A stretch of 64,000 nucleotides of DNA from Providencia sp. (GCF_003533305.1 NZ_DOEH01000013.1:162223-226222); one strand, 5' to 3'; counted from the first letter of the stretch, positions 30,070 to 43,616 are shown. Notes: generated by a model not told the origin, from the sequence alone. A program made the numbers and translations.

Positions 30070-31959
30070 ATGAAAACACAACACACCCCTTTTCGCGACC
30101 ATACCGCTGAGTCTGTCTTATTTATTCGCCGGGCATTAATTGCTTTTGGCATTATTATCATTTTACTCTCTATTCTCATCACCAATTTGTATCACTTACA
30201 AATCGTACGTCATGAGGATTACCAAACTCGATCAAATGATAACCGCATTAAACTCGTCCCTATTCCGCCAAGTCGTGGAATTATTTATGATAGAAAAGGC
30301 ACTCAACTTGCCCTCAACAGTAGTTTCTATCAACTCGAAATTGTCCCAGAAAAAGTTGATAACCTTCAAGATACCTTAGAAAAACTAAGGGATGTAGTTG
30401 GCCTCACAGATGAAGATATCACCAATTTTGAAAAAGAGCGTAAACGCTCCCGACGCTTTACCTCTATCGCCTTAAAAACTCGGCTAGATGAAGTACAAGT
30501 TGCTCGTTTTGCTGTCAATCAATACCGTTTCCCAGGTCTTGAAGTAAAAAGCTATCAACGCCGCTCATACCCCTACGGTTCTGCATTAACCCATGTTATC
30601 GGCTATGTTGCTAAAATTAATGATAAAGATGTTGAACGTCTTGATAGAGAAGGCTTATTAGCTAACTATGCGGCAAGCCATGATATTGGCAAATTAGGTA
30701 TCGAGCGCTATTACGAAGATATATTGCATGGTAAAACAGGTTATGAGGAAGTTGAAGTTAACAGCCGCGGTCGCGTTATCCGTCAGCTACATGAACAGCC
30801 CCCTCAGGCTGGACGCGATATATACTTAACTATCGATCTTGAACTGCAAACTTATATCGAAAAATTACTCACCACTAGCCGCGCCGCCGTGGTCGTCACA
30901 GACCCGCGTAATGGTGAGATACTTGCATTAGTTTCTAACCCTAGCTATGACTCCAATCTGTTCGTCAATGGAATATCAAATAAAGATTATCAGGCGCTAC
31001 TGACTAATCCTGATAGGCCATTAATAAATAGAACAACTCAAGGTCTCTATCCACCTGCGTCAACCGTTAAACCGTTTATTTCAGTAGCTGCATTGAGTGA
31101 AAAAGTCATTACGCCAAACACCACGATTTTTGACCCGGGTTGGTGGCAACTTCCAGGCTCCGAGAAACGTTATCGTGACTGGAAACGTTGGGGACATGGC
31201 AAACTAAATGTGATGAAATCCATCATTGAATCTGCGGATACATTTTTTTACCAAGTCGCCTATGACATGGGAATTGACCGATTATCAGCCTGGATGACGC
31301 GATTTGGCTTTGGTACCTATACCGGTATTGATCTACTAGAAGAATATTCTGGCATAATGCCAACTCGTGAATGGAAACAAAATCGCTATAAAAAGCCTTG
31401 GTATCAAGGTGATACTATCCCTGTAGGCATTGGACAAGGCTATTGGACTGCGACGCCAATTCAAATGTCTAAAGCATTGATGACGTTAATTAATGATGGG
31501 CAAGTCAAAACACCTCACTTACTGTATGGTACCAAATTAGGTAATGCTATGGTGCCATATGAAGATAAAGAAACTACGCAAATAGGTGATATCCATTCTG
31601 GGTTTTGGGAACTGGCCAAACAAGGCATGTATGGCGTTGCAAATGCACCAAACGGCACCGGACGTCGTAGCTTTATTGGTACGCCTTATAAAGTTGCGGC
31701 CAAGTCAGGTACCGCTCAAGTCTTTAGCTATGAAACCTACAATGCGAGCAAGCTTTCAGAACATTTACGCGACCATAAACTAATGATTGCCTATGCACCT
31801 TATGACAAGCCGACTATCGCTGTTGCCATTATCCTTGAAAATGGTGGTGCAGGTCCGGCTGTAGGCGATCTTGTTCGTCAAATATTCGACCATGTACTTT
31901 TAGGTGATAATACCACGCAAGTTAAAAGCTCAGAGGCTAGCGCTGAGGAAGACCGTTAA
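30070..31959 (+). CDS. mrdA: Penicillin-binding protein 2 (peptidoglycan transpeptidase)
   Basis: Elongasome transpeptidase that keeps rod shape. 629 residues: a membrane anchor at about 23-43, a dimerisation domain with RGIIYDRKG, then the transpeptidase domain. Active-site motifs are the SXXK box STVK (within PPASTVKPF), SAD (in ESADTFFYQ) and KSGTAQ. It is followed after 24 bp by mrdB, its glycosyltransferase partner. Confidence 0.97.
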   Translation: MKTQHTPFRDHTAESVLFIRRALIAFGIIIILLSILITNLYHLQIVRHEDYQTRSNDNRIKLVPIPPSRGIIYDRKGTQLALNSSFYQLEIVPEKVDNLQDTLEKLRDVVGLTDEDITNFEKERKRSRRFTSIALKTRLDEVQVARFAVNQYRFPGLEVKSYQRRSYPYGSALTHVIGYVAKINDKDVERLDREGLLANYAASHDIGKLGIERYYEDILHGKTGYEEVEVNSRGRVIRQLHEQPPQAGRDIYLTIDLELQTYIEKLLTTSRAAVVVTDPRNGEILALVSNPSYDSNLFVNGISNKDYQALLTNPDRPLINRTTQGLYPPASTVKPFISVAALSEKVITPNTTIFDPGWWQLPGSEKRYRDWKRWGHGKLNVMKSIIESADTFFYQVAYDMGIDRLSAWMTRFGFGTYTGIDLLEEYSGIMPTREWKQNRYKKPWYQGDTIPVGIGQGYWTATPIQMSKALMTLINDGQVKTPHLLYGTKLGNAMVPYEDKETTQIGDIHSGFWELAKQGMYGVANAPNGTGRRSFIGTPYKVAAKSGTAQVFSYETYNASKLSEHLRDHKLMIAYAPYDKPTIAVAIILENGGAGPAVGDLVRQIFDHVLLGDNTTQVKSSEASAEEDR

Positions 31960-31983
31960 CTCTATGATGATAAATGAAATAAT

Positions 31984-33096
31984 ATGACAGACGATAAGAA
32001 AAAAATATCACTATCAATGCGTCTCCACATTGATTTGCCTATGTTATTGATCATACTTGCCTTACTCGCCTACAGTGCTTTTATTATGTGGAGTGCAAGT
32101 GGTCAAGACGTCGATATGATGGAAAGAAAGTTAGGGCAAATCGCAACTGGCTTTATTGTCATGATTGTTATGGCTCAAATTCCACCACGTATGTATGAAA
32201 ATTGGGCACCTCATTTATTTATTTTTTGTGTCATTTTATTGATTTTTGTAGATGTATTTGGGCAAATCAGTAAAGGCGCACAACGCTGGCTTGATTTAGG
32301 TTTTATTCGCTTTCAACCATCTGAAATTGCAAAAATTGCCGTTCCTCTCATGGTTGCTCGATTTATGAACCGAGATGTTTGCCCTCCTTCATTCAAAAAT
32401 ACGATGATAGCGCTAGTGCTGATTTTTGTACCGACTTTACTCGTCGCAGCACAACCCGATCTTGGTACGTCTATTTTAGTTGCAGCCTCAGGCCTGTTCG
32501 TTCTTTTTCTTGCCGGTATGAGTTGGCGATTGATCACTGTCGCGGCCGTCGCGCTCGCCGCATTTATTCCTTTGTTATGGTTCTTCTTGATGCATGGCTA
32601 TCAAAGAGCTCGCGTCATGATGTTACTCGACCCAGAAACCGATCCGTTAGGCGCTGGATACCATATTATCCAATCTAAAATAGCAATTGGCTCTGGTGGA
32701 TTAATGGGGAAAGGTTGGTTACAAGGAACACAATCACAGCTAGAATTTTTGCCCGAAAGACATACCGACTTTATTTTTGCAGTATTAGCCGAAGAGCTCG
32801 GACTGATAGGTGTATTAATTCTACTTGCACTATATATGCTTCTAATTATTAGAGGATTATATATTGCAGCAAGTGCGCAAAACACATTTGGCCGTGTTAT
32901 GGTTGGTGGCTTAATATTAATTCTTTTTGTCTACGTGTTTGTCAATATTGGTATGGTCAGTGGTATATTACCTGTCGTCGGCGTTCCTCTTCCACTTGTA
33001 AGTTATGGGGGATCGGCCTTGATTGTGTTAATGGCTGGGTTCGGTATTATCATGTCTATCCATACACACCGAAAATTTCTTTCTAAAAGTTTATAA
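31984..33096 (+). CDS. mrdB: Rod shape-determining peptidoglycan glycosyltransferase RodA
   Basis: SEDS-family polymerase that works with PBP2. 370 residues with about ten membrane segments. The SEDS motifs are visible: [31 protein letters not shown]-type loop [16 protein letters not shown] and [14 protein letters not shown]. It directly precedes rlpA. Confidence 0.97.
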   Translation: MTDDKKKISLSMRLHIDLPMLLIILALLAYSAFIMWSASGQDVDMMERKLGQIATGFIVMIVMAQIPPRMYENWAPHLFIFCVILLIFVDVFGQISKGAQRWLDLGFIRFQPSEIAKIAVPLMVARFMNRDVCPPSFKNTMIALVLIFVPTLLVAAQPDLGTSILVAASGLFVLFLAGMSWRLITVAAVALAAFIPLLWFFLMHGYQRARVMMLLDPETDPLGAGYHIIQSKIAIGSGGLMGKGWLQGTQSQLEFLPERHTDFIFAVLAEELGLIGVLILLALYMLLIIRGLYIAASAQNTFGRVMVGGLILILFVYVFVNIGMVSGILPVVGVPLPLVSYGGSALIVLMAGFGIIMSIHTHRKFLSKSL

Positions 33097-33109
33097 TATG
33101 AGGCTTAGT

Positions 33110-34087
33110 ATGCGTTTACAATGGATTATACTTGGCATCACAGCCACGCTACTGGCGGGCTGTGTCAATGAAGAGCCCAAGCAACCCACAAATGTACCTA
33201 CAAATGTGCAAACACAAGATGTGCTTGGCGCAGAACCTCATTATGAGCCTTATCACCCAACGGCAAATAGCGACTACCAACGTAATGGTCAACAATATCA
33301 AGTTGTTCGCGACCCATCACAGTTTTCACAAGTTGGTTACGCCTCTATCTATGGCACTGAATCCGCAGGAAATATGACTGCTATCGGTGAGCGAATTAAT
33401 CCTGCTGAGCTAACCGCCGCTCACCCAACACTGCCAATACCAAGTTATGTGCGTATCACCAATATGATGAATGGCCGTATGATGGTAGTGCGTGTCAATG
33501 ACCGTGGCCCTTATGTTCAAGGTAAAAGTATTGCACTTTCTCGTGCTACTGCTGATCGCTTAAATTTGATGCCGACGACACGCATCAAAATTGATGCCAT
33601 CCAAGTTGCTCAAGATGGTTCATTATCAGGGCCAGGAACCGTGGGTTCTAATTTTATTAAGCAAAGTTATGCGCTGCCAGGTAGACCACAACTCGGAGCA
33701 GGCCCAATGGGCACCCCAGTAATGGAAAATTTACCTACACCAGAAAACGCATTGCCTGTTCAACAACCTAGTGAACCTATGCAGCCGACGATGCCTGATA
33801 TGGCACTGAAAACACCGGAGCCTGAGACTGCACCACAAGCCGCAGCCACTGAAACAGTGCCTGAACGTGGTTTCTTAGTCCAAGCAGGTGCAATTAGCAG
33901 CCAAGATAATGCTAATAAAATGCTCAATGATTTGAAAAATCAATTTGGTGTACCCGGACGCTTGCAACCCTATAACGGTATTTATCGCGTTCAATTAGGG
34001 CCATTTACCAGTAGAGAAAAAGCGGTCGAAATCCAAGGTCGCCTACAATCTGAAAGAAATCAAGCATCCATGGTGGTTGCCCCTTAG
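33110..34087 (+). CDS. rlpA: Septal ring lytic transglycosylase RlpA family lipoprotein
   Basis: Outer-membrane lipoprotein that binds denuded peptidoglycan near division sites. I prefer ATG 33110, preceded by ATGAGG as ribosome-binding site; ATG 33098 would add four residues. 325 residues: lipobox LLAGC (Cys18), a double-psi beta-barrel domain with ASIYGTES and RVNDRGPYV, a Pro/Glu-rich linker (about 190-255), and a C-terminal SPOR domain with FLVQAGAISSQDNA and YRVQLGPFTS. The Asp of NDRGP is kept. Confidence 0.92.
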   Translation: MRLQWIILGITATLLAGCVNEEPKQPTNVPTNVQTQDVLGAEPHYEPYHPTANSDYQRNGQQYQVVRDPSQFSQVGYASIYGTESAGNMTAIGERINPAELTAAHPTLPIPSYVRITNMMNGRMMVVRVNDRGPYVQGKSIALSRATADRLNLMPTTRIKIDAIQVAQDGSLSGPGTVGSNFIKQSYALPGRPQLGAGPMGTPVMENLPTPENALPVQQPSEPMQPTMPDMALKTPEPETAPQAAATETVPERGFLVQAGAISSQDNANKMLNDLKNQFGVPGRLQPYNGIYRVQLGPFTSREKAVEIQGRLQSERNQASMVVAP

Positions 34088-34096
34088 AATGAGTCA

Positions 34097-34166
34097 TATA
34101 CTCTACAGAATTCAAGTTGTATGGCAATAACCAATAAAACCATACAACTTGAAAGATGACAGGTAT
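34097..34166. repeat. Minimal ERIC remnant between rlpA and dacA
   Basis: Only the termini remain: a perfect 14-bp stem TTCAAGTTGTATGG (34111-34124) / CCATACAACTTGAA (34140-34153) around a 15-nt loop. It is flanked by the typical outer bases (catatactc and gacaggtata). Confidence 0.75.
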
Positions 34167-34278
34167 AAACTAACGTAAAATTATTGGCGCAAAGCAAGTA
34201 CTTCTTTTATCCATCCCAGCACTTTTGCTACACTGCGCCTCCTTGTGTTTACCGAATTTCGGATGTAATGATACAACC

Positions 34279-35490
34279 ATGAAAAATGTCTCCCCATCAC
34301 GCATCGCGCGTCAGGCTTTACTGGGTTCTGCGCTGCTGTTTGTTACTGTCACTACTGCCAATGCAAATGAAGCTTTTCCAAATACATCAATACCCGCAGT
34401 CCCTAATATTGATGCGGAAGCTTATATCTTAATTGATTATAATTCAGGGAAAGTCCTCGCTGAAAATAATGCGGATCAACGTCGCGATCCCGCCAGCTTA
34501 ACTAAAATGATGACAAGTTACGTTATCGGTCAAGCTATCAAATCAGGAAAAATCGGTGCCAATGATATGGTTACCGTCAGTGAAAATGCATGGGCAACAG
34601 GCAATCCTGTTTTTAAGGGCTCTTCATTGATGTTCCTAAAACCAGGTGACCGAGTGAGTGTCGCGCAACTGACGCGTGGCATTAACTTGCAATCAGGTAA
34701 CGATGCTTGCGTCGCAATGGCAGACTATGTCGCAGGGGATCAAACTAACTTTGTTCAATTAATGAATGGCTACGTCGGCAAACTTGGTTTAAAAAACACC
34801 CATTTTGAAACTGTGCATGGCTTAGATGCTGATGGCCAATATAGCTCTGCTCGTGATATGGCATTGATTGGGCAAGCGCTTGTTCGTGACGTCCCCGAAG
34901 AATACGAAATCTATAAAGAGAAAGAATTCACCTTTAACAATATCCGTCAAACCAACCGCAATGGTTTATTATGGGATAAGAGCCTAGCCGTTGATGGCAT
35001 CAAAACAGGCCATACCAATGCGGCGGGTTATAACTTAGTTGCATCCGCTACCGATGGTGATATGCGTTTAATTTCGGTTGTTATGGGTGGAAAAAGTAGC
35101 AAAGGTCGCGATACCGAAAGTAAAAAATTGCTGACTTACGGTTTTCGCTTCTATGAAACAGTAAAACCACTACAAGCTGGTGTTGAATTTGCAACAGCAC
35201 CCGTATGGTTTGGTGATGACAGTGAAGTGAAATTAGGCGTGACCGAAGATCTGTTCCTGACGATCCCTCGCGGCCGCTTGAAAGATTTGAAAGCTAGCTA
35301 TGAATTAACTAACACGGAATTAGAAGCCCCACTCACCAAAGGCCAACAAGTGGGCGTGATTAGCTTCCAATTAGATGGTAAAACAGTTGAGCAACATCCA
35401 TTAGCTGTCTTAAAAAATGTTGAAGAAGGTGGCTTTTTCAGTCGGTTAATTGATTACATTAAACTGATGTTTCACCGCTGGTTCAGCTAA
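34279..35490 (+). CDS. dacA: D-alanyl-D-alanine carboxypeptidase (PBP5)
   Basis: Trims pentapeptide side chains of peptidoglycan. The start ATG at 34279 ([12 protein letters not shown]) yields a normal signal peptide ending TTANA; the longer frame from 34225 is discarded. 403 residues: SXXK box SLTKMM, SGNDAC, and KTGHT active-site motifs, then a beta domain and a C-terminal amphipathic membrane anchor ([12 protein letters not shown]). Confidence 0.96.
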   Translation: MKNVSPSRIARQALLGSALLFVTVTTANANEAFPNTSIPAVPNIDAEAYILIDYNSGKVLAENNADQRRDPASLTKMMTSYVIGQAIKSGKIGANDMVTVSENAWATGNPVFKGSSLMFLKPGDRVSVAQLTRGINLQSGNDACVAMADYVAGDQTNFVQLMNGYVGKLGLKNTHFETVHGLDADGQYSSARDMALIGQALVRDVPEEYEIYKEKEFTFNNIRQTNRNGLLWDKSLAVDGIKTGHTNAAGYNLVASATDGDMRLISVVMGGKSSKGRDTESKKLLTYGFRFYETVKPLQAGVEFATAPVWFGDDSEVKLGVTEDLFLTIPRGRLKDLKASYELTNTELEAPLTKGQQVGVISFQLDGKTVEQHPLAVLKNVEEGGFFSRLIDYIKLMFHRWFS

Positions 35491-35537
35491 CCCTTGAATT
35501 GAGATTAAGTTAACCCCATATATTAAGGTATCTTAAA

Positions 35538-35559
35538 GCCTGTCATTAAACTGACAGGC
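35538..35559 (+). terminator. Hairpin between dacA and ybeD
   Basis: 8-bp perfect stem GCCTGTCA / TGACAGGC with a 6-nt loop, followed by a weak T-containing stretch. Termination is probably partial. Confidence 0.5.
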
Positions 35560-35586
35560 GCTATTTATCGAAAATTAGGAGTGCCC

Positions 35587-35850
35587 ATGAAAACCAAATT
35601 AGGTGAACTGCTTGATTTCCCATGCCCGCTGACTTACAAAGTAATGGGTGTGGCACATCCTGAGTTAGTTGATCAGGTTGTAGAAGTCGTTCAACGCCAT
35701 GCTCCGGGTGATTATTCCCCAGAAGTTAAACCGAGCAGTAAAGGCACTTATCACTCTGTATCGATAACTATCAATGCGACACATATCGAACAAGTTGAAA
35801 CTTTATATACTGAGTTAGGTGCATTAGAACTCGTTAAAGTTGTCCTTTAA
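35587..35850 (+). CDS. ybeD: YbeD/DUF493 family protein
   Basis: Small cytoplasmic protein of the DUF493 family with an ACT-like ferredoxin fold; its exact role is not established. ATG at 35587 follows AGGAG, and the GTG at 35581 is not needed. 87 residues, nearly identical to E. coli YbeD (FTYKVMG-type start, [29 protein letters not shown]). It lies between dacA and lipB as in other enterics. Confidence 0.94.
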   Translation: MKTKLGELLDFPCPLTYKVMGVAHPELVDQVVEVVQRHAPGDYSPEVKPSSKGTYHSVSITINATHIEQVETLYTELGALELVKVVL

Positions 35851-35870
35851 TTAGTTGGCATTAAAAAGAA

Positions 35871-35904
35871 AACCGAATAGACCATCTTGGCTATTCGGTT
35901 TTTT
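35871..35904 (+). terminator. Rho-independent terminator after ybeD
   Basis: Stem AACCGAATAG / CTATTCGGTT and then a run of T. It separates ybeD from lipB. Confidence 0.88.
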
Positions 35905-36040
35905 CGTTATTATCGTCTAATCTAAATTTGCCATCCGCACCCAAATAACAAATTTACAACAAGACAAACTGGCGATATAAATTTTGCAGCGTTATACTGC
36001 CCACAAATCACGGATCACAAACCGCTTGGATGTTAAAACT

Positions 36041-36670
36041 TTGTCAGAAAGAAACATAATCATACGTCAATTAGGGCTTGCGCCTTATCAGGATGTTTCT
36101 GATGCGATGCACCAGTTTACGGAATCTCGTCATCAAGATACATGTGATGAGGTATGGCTCGTTGAGCACCCTCCCGTTTTTACCCAAGGCCAAGCTGGAA
36201 AAGCAGAGCATGTTATCGCTCCCGGTGATATCCCTGTCATTCAAAGTGATAGAGGTGGACAAGTGACCTATCATGGGCCTGGTCAACAAGTGATGTATGT
36301 CATGATTGATTTAAAACGCAATAAAATCGGCGTTCGTGAATTAGTGACTGCGCTTGAAAATACCATAGTGAAAACCCTTGCTCATTTTCATATCGAAGCC
36401 TATCCGCGCCCCGATGCACCAGGAGTTTATGTGAATGGTGATAAAATTTGTTCTTTAGGATTACGCATAAGACAAGGCTGTTCATTTCATGGTTTAGCAT
36501 TAAATATCCATATGGATCTTGAACCGTTCAATCGTATAAATCCTTGTGGTTATAGCGAATTAAAAATGACACAGATTAAAGCTCTAGCTCCAGAAACATC
36601 ATTAAATGATGTTCAACCTGTGCTAATTAAACAATTCTGTGACACACTAGGATTTCATATTGTTCAATAA
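36041..36670 (+). CDS. lipB: Lipoyl(octanoyl) transferase
   Basis: Moves the octanoyl group from acyl carrier protein to lipoyl domains, before LipA inserts sulfur. No ATG lies near the expected start. TTG 36041 ([13 protein letters not shown]), 9 nt after GGAT, best fits the E. coli length; TTG 36026 and TTG 35984 are alternatives. 209 residues from this start. Motifs: [11 protein letters not shown] and [21 protein letters not shown], with the catalytic Lys and Cys. Confidence 0.9.
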   Translation: MSERNIIIRQLGLAPYQDVSDAMHQFTESRHQDTCDEVWLVEHPPVFTQGQAGKAEHVIAPGDIPVIQSDRGGQVTYHGPGQQVMYVMIDLKRNKIGVRELVTALENTIVKTLAHFHIEAYPRPDAPGVYVNGDKICSLGLRIRQGCSFHGLALNIHMDLEPFNRINPCGYSELKMTQIKALAPETSLNDVQPVLIKQFCDTLGFHIVQ

Positions 36671-36826
36671 TAATGCTATAATTTTTTAACATTTTTCAAA
36701 TAAATTTTAATGGATAGGTAACAGATCCTTATAAACTCGAATGATCAATACCTATAATTCTAGTCTGGTAAATATAAGCATTAGAACCTGTCCATCAGCT
36801 CAAAAAATAACTGGAACCGGCATATT

Positions 36827-37792
36827 ATGAGTAAACCCATTCTGATAGAACGCGGAATTAAATATCGTGACGCCGATAAAATGGCGCTGATCCCAGTCAA
36901 AAACGTCGTTACCGAACGTGAAGAGATTCTACGTAAACCTGACTGGATGAAAATTAGGTTACCTGCTGACTCAACTCGCATCCAAGGCATTAAAGCTGCC
37001 ATGCGTAAAAATGGCCTGCATTCTGTTTGTGAAGAAGCCTCATGTCCTAACCTTTCTGAATGTTTTAATCATGGTACTGCCACATTCATGATTTTAGGCG
37101 CGATTTGTACCCGCCGCTGCCCGTTTTGTGACGTTGCCCATGGTCGCCCGAACGCGCCAGATGCCAATGAACCTGCAAAACTTGCACAAACAATTAAAGA
37201 TATGGCATTACGTTACGTTGTTATCACTTCTGTTGACCGTGATGATCTTCGTGATGGTGGAGCTCAACACTTTGCTGACTGCATTAGCGCTATTCGTGAA
37301 AAAAGCCCTAATATCAAAATTGAAACATTGGTGCCCGACTTCAGAGGTCGAATGGATCGTGCATTAGAAATATTAACCGCAACGCCACCTGATGTATTCA
37401 ATCATAACCTTGAAAATGTCCCACGGGTTTATCGCCAAGTCCGCCCCGGCGCAAACTATGATTGGTCATTAAAATTACTGGAAAAATTCAAAGAAGCGCA
37501 CCCTGACATTCCGACCAAATCAGGTCTTATGGTTGGGTTAGGTGAAACAAACGCAGAAATTGTCGAAGTTATGCGCGATTTACGTCGCCATGGCGTCACC
37601 ATGCTGACACTTGGACAATATTTACAGCCAAGTCGTCACCACCTGCCTGTAAAACGCTATGTAAGCCCTGCTGAGTTTGATGAAATGAAAGATGAAGCAA
37701 TGGCTATGGGTTTTACCCACGCAGCCTGTGGGCCATTTGTACGCTCTTCTTACCATGCTGATCTACAAGCTAAGGGTGAAGAAGTTAAATAA
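36827..37792 (+). CDS. lipA: Lipoyl synthase
   Basis: Radical-SAM enzyme that inserts two sulfur atoms into the octanoyl group. 321 residues, as in E. coli. The auxiliary cluster cysteines are Cys68, Cys73 and Cys79 ([12 protein letters not shown]); the radical-SAM cluster is Cys94, Cys98 and Cys101 (CTRRCPFC). The C-terminal RSSYHAD holds the serine that also binds the auxiliary cluster. It follows lipB after 156 bp. Confidence 0.98.
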   Translation: MSKPILIERGIKYRDADKMALIPVKNVVTEREEILRKPDWMKIRLPADSTRIQGIKAAMRKNGLHSVCEEASCPNLSECFNHGTATFMILGAICTRRCPFCDVAHGRPNAPDANEPAKLAQTIKDMALRYVVITSVDRDDLRDGGAQHFADCISAIREKSPNIKIETLVPDFRGRMDRALEILTATPPDVFNHNLENVPRVYRQVRPGANYDWSLKLLEKFKEAHPDIPTKSGLMVGLGETNAEIVEVMRDLRRHGVTMLTLGQYLQPSRHHLPVKRYVSPAEFDEMKDEAMAMGFTHAACGPFVRSSYHADLQAKGEEVK

Positions 37793-37798
37793 TGGGCA

Positions 37799-37821
37799 AG
37801 CCTGTTCATTCAGGCTTTTTA
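37799..37821 (+). terminator. Rho-independent terminator after lipA
   Basis: AAGCCTG / CAGGCTT stem with a 6-nt loop and a T run. Confidence 0.85.
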
Positions 37822-37862
37822 ACTACCTACCAATAACGAACTTTTCGCACTGAATTTTAGAT

Positions 37863-37899
37863 AATAAAAAACTCGCTCCGATATTAACCAGAGCGAGTT
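37863..37899 (-). terminator. Rho-independent terminator of cspE (minus strand)
   Basis: On the minus strand AACTCGCTC / GAGCGAGTT is followed by a T tract (the A run at 37866-37870). Confidence 0.85.
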
Positions 37900-37926
37900 G
37901 ATAGCTGTTCGTTTTAGTTGTTTAAA

Positions 37927-38136
37927 TTACAGAGCGACAACGTTAACAGCAGATGGGCCTTTAGCACCTTCAGTGATTTCAAATTCAACTCTCTGACCTT
38001 CAGCTAAGGTTTTGAAACCGTCGCTTGTAATAGCAGAAAAGTGAACGAACACATCTTTGCTACCATCTTCTGGAGTGATAAAACCGAAACCTTTAGACTC
38101 GTTGAACCACTTAACGTTACCTTTAACTTTAGACAT
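37927..38136 (-). CDS. cspE: Cold-shock-family RNA chaperone CspE
   Basis: Small RNA-binding chaperone and transcription antiterminator. 69 residues from ATG 38136 ([16 protein letters not shown]), almost identical to E. coli CspE and closer to it than to CspA. RNP1 KGFGFI and RNP2 VFVHF are present. The 5' leader (38137 upward) is AT-rich with no gene. The symbol assumes orthology with cspE rather than cspC. Confidence 0.92.
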   Translation of the reverse strand: MSKVKGNVKWFNESKGFGFITPEDGSKDVFVHFSAITSDGFKTLAEGQRVEFEITEGAKGPSAVNVVAL

Positions 38137-38350
38137 CAAATATTACCTTTAAAATAAAATAGACACACGATGTATCATGCTCAGTACATCAGATATCTAA
38201 GTAACTTGTCTACAACCTAGATCACGAAAATTGATAAAAAATGCAAAAAAATATTATTTATAGGTTTAATTGCCTTTAAATCGACCAATTATTCTTATCG
38301 ATGGTCATTTTATCGCCCATTAAAATCGTCAAGAGTTAATTATTTAGACA

Positions 38351-38809
38351 TTACTTCTCATGATTGAGCAACCAACCTTTAATATCTAACCCTCCAGTAT
38401 ACCCCACTAGCTTTCCATCATGCCCTAATACCCGATGACAAGGGACAATTAGCGAAATTGGATTACGTGAATTAGCCATTCCAACCGCACGGCAATAATT
38501 AACAGAACCTAATTTTAGCGCCAAATCTTTATAGCTCCAACGCTCGCCATAAGGTATATCACTAAGATGTTGCCATACTTTTTTTTGAAACTCAGTTCCC
38601 TGTGGATTTAATGTCACCGTAAAAAACTTTCTTTTGTGACTAAAATATTCTTTTAATTCTTTAGCGCATAGCTTGGAATGCACGTTTTTTTGCTCTTTTT
38701 CCGTTTTTTCATCCACAAAATAGAGGCTGGTTATCCCTACATCATCAGCCGCAATATGTATCCACGGTTTAGGAAATTTTTCCGGTGAAGCTAAATATTG
38801 ATGATACAT
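38351..38809 (-). CDS. ogt: Methylated-DNA-[protein]-cysteine S-methyltransferase
   Basis: Suicide repair protein that transfers alkyl groups from O6-guanine to its own cysteine. 152 residues. The active site is PCHRV with Cys124 and the DNA-binding helix region is YKDLALKLGSVNYCRAVGMANSRNP. The N-terminal domain is short and divergent. It could be the Ogt or the AGT-only type; there is no Ada regulatory domain. It stands alone between cspE and the nrd control region. Confidence 0.85.
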   Translation of the reverse strand: MYHQYLASPEKFPKPWIHIAADDVGITSLYFVDEKTEKEQKNVHSKLCAKELKEYFSHKRKFFTVTLNPQGTEFQKKVWQHLSDIPYGERWSYKDLALKLGSVNYCRAVGMANSRNPISLIVPCHRVLGHDGKLVGYTGGLDIKGWLLNHEK

Positions 38810-38959
38810 ATTATCTCCTTAGTTGGATTCAATTACCTGAATGTATATACAGTTATAAACTGTGTCATTTCTACTTTGCAATAATCTTTTTTCTCAGTGT
38901 GATTAATTGCACCATCAAGCGCATTATTTTTTATTCTCAATGTTAATAACAACCTAGCT

Positions 38960-38978
38960 GATAATTAGAATAATTATC
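38960..38978. promoter_or_regulatory. Candidate Fur box upstream of nrdHIEF
   Basis: GATAATTAGAATAATTATC has perfect 6-bp outer arms of the classical 19-bp Fur box. Class Ib ribonucleotide reductase is induced by iron starvation in E. coli through Fur, so the context fits. Confidence 0.7.
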
Positions 38979-38994
38979 ATTCAATATTTTATTC

Positions 38995-39010
38995 ACACTA
39001 TATATTGTGT
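38995..39010. promoter_or_regulatory. NrdR box 1
   Basis: ACACTATATATTGTGT matches the NrdR consensus closely. It pairs with box 2, whose start is 31 bp downstream. Confidence 0.85.
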
Positions 39011-39025
39011 GGTTGATAAATTTTA

Positions 39026-39041
39026 AATCTATATATAGTAT
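39026..39041. promoter_or_regulatory. NrdR box 2
   Basis: AATCTATATATAGTAT keeps the CTATATATAG core. The 31-bp step from box 1 is three helical turns, the usual arrangement for paired NrdR boxes. Confidence 0.75.
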
Positions 39042-39096
39042 TTATCCATGAGTAACACTCTTCCTAATACTTTCAAAAAATGAAACGGTGACTAAC

Positions 39097-39324
39097 ATGG
39101 CTCAGATTATCATTTATAGTAAACCCAACTGCGTTCAGTGTAATGCTACCTATCAAGCCCTAGACAGAAAAAGCATTCCTTACCAAATTATTGACCTTAC
39201 TTTAGATATTCAAGCCTTTGAACTAGTTAAGCGATTAGGCTACCAGCAAGTCCCAGTGGTCATTGTTGGCGATCAACATTGGTCAGGTTTTCGTCCTGAT
39301 ATGATAAACAGCCTAGTTTCTTAG
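39097..39324 (+). CDS. nrdH: Glutaredoxin-like protein NrdH
   Basis: Electron donor for class Ib ribonucleotide reductase, reduced by thioredoxin reductase. 75 residues from ATG 39097, which has GGTGA before it; GTG 39088 is the alternative. Active site Cys12-Val-Gln-Cys15, and the C-terminal WSGFRPDMI typical of NrdH. It is first gene of nrdHIEF. Confidence 0.95.
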   Translation: MAQIIIYSKPNCVQCNATYQALDRKSIPYQIIDLTLDIQAFELVKRLGYQQVPVVIVGDQHWSGFRPDMINSLVS

Positions 39325-39332
39325 GAATTGAG

Positions 39333-39746
39333 ATGACAAACCAATCATTAATCTACTTTTCGAGTCGCTCGGGTAATTGTCATCGTTTTGTTGAAAAACT
39401 TGCGATACCCGCTACTCGATTATTAATAGGTGATGAAGGTAAACCACTTATCGCAACTCAACCCTTTGTTTTACTTCTTCCAACCTATGGAGGAGGAGGA
39501 ACACAAGGCGCCGTCCCCAAAGAAGTTATTCGGTTTTTAAATATTGAATCAAATCGATTACTTATTCGAGGTGTTATTGCCGCAGGCAATACTAATTTTG
39601 GCGAGGGCTATGCGATTGCAGGAGACATTATTTCCCAAAAGTGTCATGTCCCCTACCTTTACCGATTTGAACTGTTAGGAACGCAGCGTGACGTCGAATC
39701 TGTACGTGATGGACTGCATTCCTTCTGGCTACATACCCAAAACTAG
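39333..39746 (+). CDS. nrdI: Class Ib ribonucleotide reductase flavodoxin NrdI
   Basis: Flavodoxin-like protein that supplies the oxidant for assembling the Mn(III)2-tyrosyl radical in NrdF. 137 residues. The FMN phosphate loop is [10 protein letters not shown], and [13 protein letters not shown] and [15 protein letters not shown] are family motifs. It is 8 bp after nrdH. Confidence 0.96.
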   Translation: MTNQSLIYFSSRSGNCHRFVEKLAIPATRLLIGDEGKPLIATQPFVLLLPTYGGGGTQGAVPKEVIRFLNIESNRLLIRGVIAAGNTNFGEGYAIAGDIISQKCHVPYLYRFELLGTQRDVESVRDGLHSFWLHTQN

Positions 39747-39757
39747 AGTTATTCCCA

Positions 39758-42876
<3,119 letters not shown>

Positions 42877-42908
42877 TCAATTAATTTAATTGACATCTAA
42901 GCACGGAA

Positions 42909-42970
42909 AAAGCCAAAAACCATATCTTACTGAATAATAAAAGTTTTATTTGGTAAGATTTTTTTGGCTC
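42909..42970 (+). terminator. Long imperfect hairpin after nrdF
   Basis: AGCCAAAAA and ATCTTAC on the left pair with GTAAGAT and TTTTTGGCT on the right, around an AT-rich loop. Probable end of the nrd transcript. Confidence 0.6.
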
Positions 42971-43616
42971 AAAAAACAGCCTAATATCATCGGTATTTAT
43001 ATATTATTTTGTCAAATAACTCATTTTTAATGAGCTATTTAGGTAAAGAGTGGTGATGTACTAGCTAAATTCGCACAAATAACATTAATAATTTTAATGA
43101 TTAGCGTGATTTGATAAAGTTTTTTACACCTATTAAGTAACACCCTATTTAGATTTTCATTGGTTTAACATCTTATCTAATTCAACAAAAAAAATAAATA
43201 ATGCTCATTTAATAAATATAGGCTCAACAGCAAGTTATCACTATATATTGATGATACTAGCATTAACTATTTAGTATCTAAATCAATTATTCATATCAAT
43301 AATTAACACTCAAATAATGACTGTTTTTTTTGATTAATTATGCTTAACCTAGGGTTGTCAGAGTTTTTTATTATGCTAGGTTATATTGCTGACAAAAATT
43401 ATTAATATTTTCATGAGAGGAAATTAAATTAAAGCGATAATAGCTAAATAAATACTAGCTAACTAATAATATAAAAAGGAATCTCTGCCCTGATAATTTT
43501 CAAAGATAGAAACAGCAGTTATTAACATTTTTATTTTTTAATCTGTAATTATTGAATTAGTAACATTCGATACAGGCTATCTTTTTCTGTTCAAATGAAA
43601 ATTGGGTAAATAATGT
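42971..43616. other. AT-rich leader and control region of proVWX
   Basis: 646 bp of very AT-rich DNA without a convincing gene. A 7-bp inverted repeat AACCTAG / CTAGGTT (43347-43382) is present. In E. coli proU is silenced by H-NS on AT-rich DNA and is induced by osmotic stress, which this region could support. I could not fix a promoter with confidence. Confidence 0.5.
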
